DNA of 64,000 nt, taken from positions 1,116,001-1,180,000 of the forward strand of contig JAGTJL010000004.1 of NCBI GenBank assembly GCA_020746875.1, in the 5' to 3' direction. Position 1 is the stretch's first letter; each line of letters begins with the position of its first letter. Under the pieces are notes generated by a model. That model was not told the DNA's origin. It did no database searches and saw only the letters and a program-made list of their open reading frames with translations. Of the stretch, positions 57,018 to 64,000 are shown in pieces. The position numbers were made by a program, and so were the translations under genes. Source of the stretch: Rhexocercosporidium sp. MPI-PUGE-AT-0058 (Eukaryota > Ascomycota > Leotiomycetes > Helotiales).

Positions 57018-59804
57018 TCACACCTTCCTCTTTGCAACGGTCAATGCGAACAGTGAATCTACATACATGGATGATTCCCCCTCTGGGTCTCTTGGGGGTT
57101 TCGACACCACACGCGGCTCTTCGTCACCCAAATCCATGGACTTCATTTCTACGGCTGGTGTTGGCACAGGTGTTAGACTGATAGGCTGTGGAGTTGGGGC
57201 CAGAAGTCCTGGAGAGCTAATTGATGAGATACCTGTACTCAAATGAGGCTGCAATGTCGACTGATCACCTGCGCTGTTCTGGCCAGGTACAATGAGATGG
57301 CTTCTATCTTCAGCACCAGGGTTCGTCAAGAACTGCTCCGAGGAGTTCTCGCCTCGACTTTTTGAAATCGATCGAGGCCTGTCCCAGAATCTGATTTTTG
57401 ACGGTCCGCGATATGGCTGGGCAGCTGGATCTGGCAATTGATTTCCATACATGTCAATATGTTCTCCCATGGCAATATCGTGGCGACTATTCCTAGAAGT
57501 GGCAGAGCCTCTACCACTCGCAGGAAGGATTGAAGTTTTTGCGAGGTCAAAAGCGTCGGGAGAATCAGAACGCTCAATGTCCAGCAGTGGTACAAATTCT
57601 CGATATATGCTTTTGGCGAAGAAGACATGGTCCGGTGAGTTTTCATACACCCGCTGCTGTGTTTTGAAAAGATTTAGAGGCGTAAAAGTCAGCTTCCTAC
57701 CAGGAGCACGGCTATGGAGCGGTAGGATAATTCGGAAGGCGATTAGTGAAGCGATTCCTGGAGGCGAGGATTTGTCTTTTCCCCGGCAAGGTATTTCGAA
57801 AGGCTCGGCAATCAACATGGAGTCATTGAACAATGGATCCTCGATTTCTTCCTTGAGAGATTCGAGTGTTTTCAGTAGGTTTTTCGCAAGTTCTCGCTGT
57901 TCGGCGTTCTTGTTACTGGGCTTTGAGTCTTTGTAAAGTTGTTTGCCAATTACAGAAACATTCTTCGAGTCCATTTCTTTCAGGTATTCGATGTGCCACG
58001 ATTGCAGAGTGTCGAATGGGGCTTGAATGGTCGGTAACTGATTCTTTGCATCTCTTCGCACCAGTATGTCGAAGCCACGCCTACCAACTGCGAGTGATGC
58101 ACGAATCGCAAAGCAACCTAAATGAACACCCGGCTCCAGGATGTGGTGATCGGTATAGTATGTTCTCATAATATCGAGGCGGCGAGCAAGACCGCGAGGT
58201 CCCACTCGTAAGCTATTCGCAATGATTCCGTTGACGCTTGAAGGTTGAGCAAATCGAAAGCCAATGGCCTTAAGATTTTCTGCCTCGTTTCTCTCTACCC
58301 TGCTAACAAGAAATAGGAGTTGACCTTTACCAAGCGAAGAGCCATCTTTCCCATCCTTTTCGACATCTAGCATAGAGCTGGCCACTGTAGCAATACTTTT
58401 CTTGCCCTTCTCTATGTCTTTTGCTCCCACTCCTGTAACAACCACTTCGTCATAGAGAACGCCTAGATTTTCAACCGGGTGATGGAGGTCGGCAGCAAGC
58501 TCAGCTGTTGCAAGGCAGAACAATTCCCGAAACACAATTGAATAGTCTTCGATCGGAGTCCCCGATTCTTCGAAAAGTGCGGCATCGTCCAGTGAGCCTA
58601 GGCGAGGCTTTATACCGCTTCGGAGGAGGTGACTCCTCATTCCGGGAATCAGATGTGAGATGGCGCCCCAGTTGCGGCTTACCCGGAATATCCACAAAAA
58701 TACAGGATGAGCAACGCCGAAGACATCATCCAATGACTATTATTTAATCAGCTTTGATAATTGTTAGAAGCATGCAGCATGGGCAAACCTTTTCAAACCA
58801 CGAGTTCGCAATTTTCTTTCTCGGCAAGAATCCCTCATGCGTAACACAAATCCTACCATGAGTATCAAAGATGGCAGCAGCAAGCACAATCTGCTCCGCG
58901 CTCTTCGCATCCCGCAGCATACGCGCTTGTTCGAGGAGGGTGAGGAAGATTAGGGTTATGCAACAGACGATGGACTTCAAACCTTAGCGAGAACTATAAA
59001 CAAAGAGGGTGGGTATACCAAGACAATGACCACAGTCACCACAGTGCTCGTGGGGAGATTGCCCGATAAGTCAGAATCCCACCGCTTCAGACGATAGGTA
59101 GTACCCGTCGAAATAAGCCAGTGCATGCCAGAGACACCACTAGCAAGCATCACTGCGCAAAGGGCTCGCTTCCACCAGGAAGTATGCCAAGCAGCACGAA
59201 GCATGAAGAAAGCGAGGAGTGCGACCACACTAGCCACAATTGCAACAGCTGTTGCTGCAAGCACGTATCCAATATCAAATACACAGTCGTAGTTCAGAAT
59301 GCCATATTGACCAAGGTAATGCATACCGCTTGCTCCCAATCCAGCGAGGACACCCCCCAGGATGGCTCGAGGGATGCTACCTTCATTGGAACCAGCAACC
59401 CATAAAGCAATCAATTGTATGATCACCGGTACAAAAAACGATACAGCTGTGAGCCCAGAGCTAATCACGAGCTGTATCTCGGGCTGCCCTTTTCCAAGAA
59501 CAATAGCACGGTCTCCAATGAAATGCATGCACCACGTAGCAACACCTCCCATTGATATGGAGGCAGCTAGGACGAGAAAACTAGATATATCATCAGTAGT
59601 GAGACGATGGGTGGGACCGCAAGTCGGATACCAATTATACCAGCCATTTGAGGCTGCACGCCTCTTCATGATCTCCAATGTTGTGAAAGCCCCAAGGCAA
59701 CCAACAAGGTACGATAGAACCACATAACCGGCTTTGTAACTTTTCGAAATTATCTCCCCTTGCAGTGCGTTCAGCTCTTCTAGTGTCAATCGAATTCCAG
59801 ACAT
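57018..59804 (-). CDS. MHYT-domain membrane sensor protein
   Basis: Three exons, all phase 0: 59019-59804, 58789-58974 and 57018-58736, 896 aa. Intron A is only 44 nt (GTATAC...GCTAAG...GAAG). Intron B (52 nt) has a TTCTAAC branch. The ATG at 59804 (MSGIRLTLEELNALQG) is preferred to one 28 codons upstream (59888). The N-terminal part has about seven membrane helices with three Met-His signatures (MHFIGDRA, MHYLGQYG, MHWLIST), which define the MHYT sensor domain, thought to bind copper and sense oxygen, CO or NO in bacteria. After the last helix comes the conserved fungal segment IVLAAAIFDTHGRICVTHEGFLP, then a long cytosolic region with SWFEK, VFLWIFRVSRNW and a Pro/Ser-rich tail. No GGDEF or EAL module is present. 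The ligand is unknown. Confidence 0.92.
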
Positions 59805-60740
59805 TGTGACAGCAGCATGTAGAGTCGACGTAACATCCGGGTAGTCTGCGAATGAGTGGATAGACGGAAGGATAATAGCATACGGCATGAGAATGCGGAG
59901 GAGAACTCGAATACCCAAAAGTCGAGGAGTGGGATGGGCAAGAAATTAGTTTCAAGGAAGAACGGTGATGAGTATGCTTGAGCAAAGGATGCGAATACGA
60001 GGAATAGGGATGTCGGATGGAAGGTGAGAAGAGAGCGGGCAAAGGAGCCCTAAAAAAGTGGCACTTTTGAAGATATTGTGCTCTATGAGGACAGGTAAGA
60101 ATTTTCAAGAGATAAATCTTAGGACTGTTTTGAAAGTTTTCTAATATGGACAGTGACTTCAGCCACAACTACTGCGCTTGATAAGGAAAGAGCGCTTCGA
60201 ATGAAGCAAACCACCATTGCTTCACCAATAAAAATTTCCTGGGACCGTAGGCGTATGGAAAACCAGCCAGCATACTTTCGGCCAATATGATTTTGGGAAA
60301 AGTGATGTGGACACCGTTCATACCAATTCACATTTCTACGAACTTCTAGCATCATCCATTGTCACACAAATCAATCCAGTTGGCAGAGCAATCCACGCGA
60401 TCCTAATCCTCCCAAACCCCGGAGAATACAACAAAAACGATAGTTTAAAGCTCATCGAAGCTCGCAGGAATTGCTCGTGAACAAATGAGTTGTAAAACAA
60501 CAGTGTTTCACACTGAGACTAGATTGAATGACTTAGACTCAGCCAGAGAATGACACATGGAATATCAACTGTAAGCCCAGGCAAATTTAAAGGAGAGCGA
60601 TAAAGCCTTCAAGTTCTATACGATATTAGCAAATGGAATTTTCATTGCTTCGCACTGCATTGTTCAAAGGGTACTTACCCAGGGCTTGTCTTCCAATACA
60701 CCTAGAAATCGCCTTAATGCCCAGGCTTTTCCACACCAAC
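59805..60740. other. Spacer upstream of the MHYT gene
   Basis: No supported gene. It contains the MHYT promoter and the 3' flank of the DUF2855 gene. The frame of the MHYT gene stays open for about 38 codons upstream of its proposed start, including one more ATG (59888). Confidence 0.55.
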
Positions 60741-62042
60741 TCAGAGCTTTTGAGAGCCGTTCCCACTCAAATTAAATACGAGACCCTCATCAGGTCCAAC
60801 CTCACCCTTACAAAGCCTCTCCCAACCCTTCCCAACGGCATCAATCCCATCTCCCCAAACCAAACGCAAGCCCTTCACAGTACCTTGCTCCTTGAACAGC
60901 GCGTAATCCCTCCCGAACTCATCAAAATACTTCTGCTCCCCCAAGATCTCGATTGCCTGATCCTTGATTGCCGAAGTATTAATAGTCGGCTTCGCATCAC
61001 TGCTAGATTTATGCCTAATTAGGAACGAAGCAGTGGCTTGCTCTGGGCTTATTGCTGCGACTTCGCCGCCAATACTGAGTTGGACAACATCTTTATGGGT
61101 CTGGAGGAGCTTGGCTGCCCATCTATCTGAGGCGCCTCCTCTGGCTCCAAAGTCACAGATGACGATCTTCGAATCTTTATGGAGGCTCAGCTCGGTCGGG
61201 AGATCGCCCGAGTCGATATCGTAAGTCAAGACTTTGTCGTATAAGCCTGTACCTTGAGTAAAGCTCTTTGACGCTTCAGACCCGATTCCAATGACTGCTC
61301 GTGGCATCTTCCCAGCCGGACGACCATGTTTCAAGTTGTACGCGAATGAGAGAGCTGTTTTCCCACTCGCGGAGAACACAAGTACGACAGCATTGGACCC
61401 AAGAGCCCCCTTCTGGAGGCTCCAGCTATCCCCTGGATTACCGGATGGAGTGACAAGCTCTGCAGGGTTCCAGGGAAAGAGGAAGCGATTCATACCGTAT
61501 CCAGTCCCGAAGAGGATGAAGAGTGAATCGAGACCTTGGCCGTCTAGAGCTTGCGATCTCTCATCGTCAGTCTTGAAAGGCGGAGTGATGTAGTATCGGT
61601 TGTAGATAGACAAGACGTGGGCTCGGTGTTTACTGACTTCTGAGAATTGCTGGGTGACTTTATCGTTGATTTCAATTTGCATGTCCACGGGTAGATCTCC
61701 AATGGGAAGGTATCCATACACTTGCGTTCCTGTCTCGACGCTCGACACGTTACTGTCAATCACTTCGCCGTATCCCCAGCACGAGATCCGACCAAATTTC
61801 TGTGGGTCTGAATACTCCTCGGGGATTGAGGGTGGAAGTGGATGGATGTCCCACCAACCAAGCATATGGCCAAACCGAGCATAGCTGAGGTTGTTGGTTG
61901 TCAACGAGATGACGGTGGGCTTGACACGAATTGATGACGAGCTCAACGGTAGGAGAGGGTATGCATTTGGAAGGGAAACGATATGCTGATCCTCATAGTT
62001 CTTCCTCGAAAGGACCTGGATCGCTGGGATGTGGGTTGCCAT
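60741..62042 (-). CDS. DUF2855 protein
   Basis: A single-exon gene for 433 aa, ATG at 62042 (MATHIPAIQVLSRKN). It matches the fungal/bacterial DUF2855 family (PF11017), whose fold resembles medium-chain quinone oxidoreductases but whose reaction is not established. Family features visible are the N-terminal NNLSYARFGHMLGWWDIHP, FGRISCWGYGEVI, VYGYLPIGD, a central FGTGYGMNRFLFPW, VVLVFSASGKTALSFAY (a Rossmann-like strand and glycine/serine loop, about 235-251), IVICDFGARGG and a C-terminal LVWGDGIDAVGKGWERLCKGEVGPDEGLVF. Its length is as expected. It is separated by 249 bp from the next gene on the same strand, with no sign of a shared function. Confidence 0.9.
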   Translation of the reverse strand: MATHIPAIQVLSRKNYEDQHIVSLPNAYPLLPLSSSSIRVKPTVISLTTNNLSYARFGHMLGWWDIHPLPPSIPEEYSDPQKFGRISCWGYGEVIDSNVSSVETGTQVYGYLPIGDLPVDMQIEINDKVTQQFSEVSKHRAHVLSIYNRYYITPPFKTDDERSQALDGQGLDSLFILFGTGYGMNRFLFPWNPAELVTPSGNPGDSWSLQKGALGSNAVVLVFSASGKTALSFAYNLKHGRPAGKMPRAVIGIGSEASKSFTQGTGLYDKVLTYDIDSGDLPTELSLHKDSKIVICDFGARGGASDRWAAKLLQTHKDVVQLSIGGEVAAISPEQATASFLIRHKSSSDAKPTINTSAIKDQAIEILGEQKYFDEFGRDYALFKEQGTVKGLRLVWGDGIDAVGKGWERLCKGEVGPDEGLVFNLSGNGSQKL

Positions 62043-62291
62043 TGTTCATAATACAAAGAGTACCGTGATGTTTTGTTTGGAAAGTAGCCGTTGACTTGTA
62101 TTTATGTCCGGGAAACATGTAAGCGAATGAAGTTACTACTGTCTCGACTGAATGGATGCTGTTAGCATAATGGTGTTACGTCCGTATTGATATGCAAAAT
62201 CGGATATAAGCCCTGGTGAATGGGGAGTTATGCGTGATATTAGCCAATAAGAATCGCTCTGGATACCAAGCAATGCAACCAAGGTGCGCGA

Positions 62292-63754
62292 TCATGGGGC
62301 GGAGACGATCTGGGCAGGCTGCAAGTCGAAGCATGAGTCAGAAAAATCGGGTGAATATCCCTGCGGATTATTGTTGAAGTCATGCCATAGCCTGTGACTG
62401 TTTTCAAGTGGATGCGATGCCGTCAATCTCCGTTTAAACAACCGCTTCTGTTCGTCTTCTACATCTAATCCTCTCCAAGAGTCTGCGGGATTATCAATTT
62501 TAAATGTTCGATTGGTGAGGTGGAACTCACAATAGCAAGCTTCTAGAAATGACATGAGTGGCAGAGCAAGCAAAAGAATAGGGACCAATTGTCCAAAGCC
62601 GAGCGAGTCTTCGACGTCAGTCTCATCGAGTGTCATGATATCGTGCCCTCGTTTGCGGTCCTCAACCACCCATCTGATTCCAAGACCGAACCAGGCAATC
62701 TGGATTGCAACTTCGAAGATTTCAGAGGCTGCGAAATACCAGAGACTTAGTAGTACCCTACGGACATATCTATAAGGCTTGTAAATGACGAAACCTTTGA
62801 TAGTAACATCCTTCTTTTCATCCCAGTTGTGGATTCGACTTCGTGCTTTCATCCATTCCCGCCGCGTGAATGCGAAGAGGCCAATGAGAGCAATCGGGTA
62901 GCTGGACAGTATAAAGACGAGATTGACTATGAGCCATCTCTTTGGCTGCCCTCCAATCGGTTTCGAAGGAACGCAGCTCACAGGACAGTCGTACTTGTCG
63001 TACCAATCCTCATAAGCTACAAAGAGATTGGTGTAGATAAGAAGAATAGCCATAATGACCATAAAAATAGCTCGCCACAGTGAGCGATACTCGTTGAATA
63101 TCGATTTGCTGCGAGACTGGCGCGTTGCACTGAAGTCTTTGTCTCGTTTAGCGACTTTACCCTCTTCTGACAGCCAGCCTCTCAGGATAAGGAGTGACAA
63201 TAGGTGGGTGTTGGAACTAAACCATGCTAGGTTCGTAGCCATGGTAAAATGGTACACAGTAATAGCACCTTGATTTCTCAAGTAGATGATCGTAGCTAGC
63301 ATGGCCGTTCCTGTAACGAGCTGTTGATCGCTCAGCTGCATGACGATCTCGAACAGTGCCTCTGACCATATCGTCGTCATTCTGGGGCCAATGACTCTTT
63401 GTCGTATCCGCGATACTACAAGTCGTAGTTTTCTGTTGATAGGATTAAGAGTCGGAAACTCGCTCGCAGGACGAAAGAGAAGGTAAGCCACAGTGCCGAT
63501 TAAAGTCAAGCTTGCTGTTATGATGAAAGCCGCGATGACCTGAAGCATACATAAGTAGATTATTCAAGCACCGGCGGGGAATACCATACTCCCTTTCCAG
63601 CAATATCAGGGTTAGCCCTCAGCGCTGGACAGGCACAACCACGGTCGTACCAGCTGCAATCGAAATCGGCTGCTTCGATACAGAATAGACGATAAGAATC
63701 ATCGTAACAGCGGAGCTGAGTTGTGGAGCAAGTTGAAGACATGGAGCTATCCAT
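62292..63754 (-). CDS. Polytopic membrane protein of unknown function
   Basis: Two exons, 63590-63754 and 62292-63539, joined in phase 0 by a 50-nt intron (GTATGG...TTCAG), give 470 aa. The N-terminal 55 residues form a Cys-rich, probably extracellular segment (seven Cys) without a clear signal peptide. Six or more hydrophobic helices follow. The stretch SDQQLVTGTAMLATIIYL, with YHFTMATNLAWFSSNTHL, is typical of a large uncharacterised fungal membrane-protein family (recognised from memory of its motif). A Cys pair (CPVSC) sits in a loop. The last 90 residues are a charged cytosolic tail ending IVSAP. Receptor or sensor roles are possible but unsupported. Confidence 0.8.
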
Positions 63755-64000
63755 AATTGGTGAAGAAGTGGATATAATGGTCTAGCAACTTGCGCGCATT
63801 GACACAGCTTGAAAATGGGAACTCGAGAGAATGCTGCGCAAGGTGGAAATCTTCAGCTGAATGATGACGACGCTGCTGTATTGCAAAAGAAAGTGGTGGC
63901 TTTCCATGTGACCAGCCAAAAATACTACCTTGCGCGAAGCTTCCGAGAACAACGTAGATCTGCAATGAAAGCAAGCTGACAGTTCTGTGAATGAGTGTGT
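63755..64000. other. Right edge, promoter of the membrane-protein gene
   Basis: The last 246 bp show no gene. This should be the upstream region of the minus-strand gene starting at 63754. Confidence 0.5.

Noticed and set aside
1..64000. CRISPR array, rRNA, transposon or biosynthetic gene cluster
   Set aside because: No regularly spaced repeats with unique spacers, no transposase or reverse transcriptase motifs, no polyketide or peptide synthetase genes. The one reductase-like gene has no pathway partners.

Overview
The window looks like nuclear DNA of a filamentous ascomycete (Pezizomycotina). Helotiales-type Leotiomycetes is my best guess, but that is inference. The evidence is short GT-AG introns (about 44-123 nt) with CTAAC-like branch sites, long genes separated by simple-repeat-rich spacers, and typical fungal families: Arp1, Sok1/TCP11, Par32-like DUF3602, MHYT protein, DUF2855 and a Mx-type dynamin. 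I found no rRNA, tRNA, CRISPR array, transposase or virus-like gene. No set of neighbours forms an obvious operon or metabolic cluster.

Layout. 0-5 kb is almost gene-free, with two weak gene relics. 5-6.7 kb holds an unrecognised Ser/Thr-rich gene with uncertain splicing. 7.7-8.2 kb carries a GRGGAGN-repeat (DUF3602/Par32) gene. 10.5-11.9 kb is a four-exon Arp1 (centractin) gene of dynactin. 13.2-16.2 kb is a Sok1/TCP11-domain gene on the minus strand. 18.2-19.8 kb is a five-exon secreted Ser/Thr/Pro/Tyr-rich wall-type protein. 19.8-25.0 kb is spacer. 25.0-27.6 kb is a six-exon dynamin-family GTPase. A Pof1-like nucleotidylyltransferase (28.2-29.1 kb, minus) and a steroid-reductase-like gene (29.4-30.4 kb, plus) share a 310-bp divergent promoter. 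An aquaporin with a 226-residue N-terminal extension follows at 30.7-32.3 kb.

The second half has an unrecognised 518-aa protein (34.6-36.2 kb, minus) divergent from the Fe-S assembly WD40 protein Cia1 (36.7-38.0 kb, plus). Next come an RGS-domain protein and a second ORF in the same frame (40.2-42.4 kb, minus). A ten-kilobase spacer full of microsatellites leads to a 1082-aa Ser-rich protein (52.7-56.0 kb). The end of the window holds a 896-aa MHYT membrane sensor (57.0-59.8 kb), a DUF2855 protein (60.7-62.0 kb) and a polytopic membrane protein (62.3-63.8 kb), all on the minus strand.

Most genes look like independent housekeeping or signalling functions: cytoskeletal transport (Arp1), membrane remodelling (dynamin), water or solute flux (aquaporin), Fe-S assembly (Cia1), G-protein signalling (RGS), cAMP/PKA-linked signalling (Sok1 type) and nitrogen/TOR-linked regulation (Par32 type). 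The points most worth a second look are the single in-frame TGA between the RGS gene and the following 329-codon ORF, the GC-AG intron and unusual pore filter of the aquaporin, introns that keep the reading frame, and the long gene-free regions.
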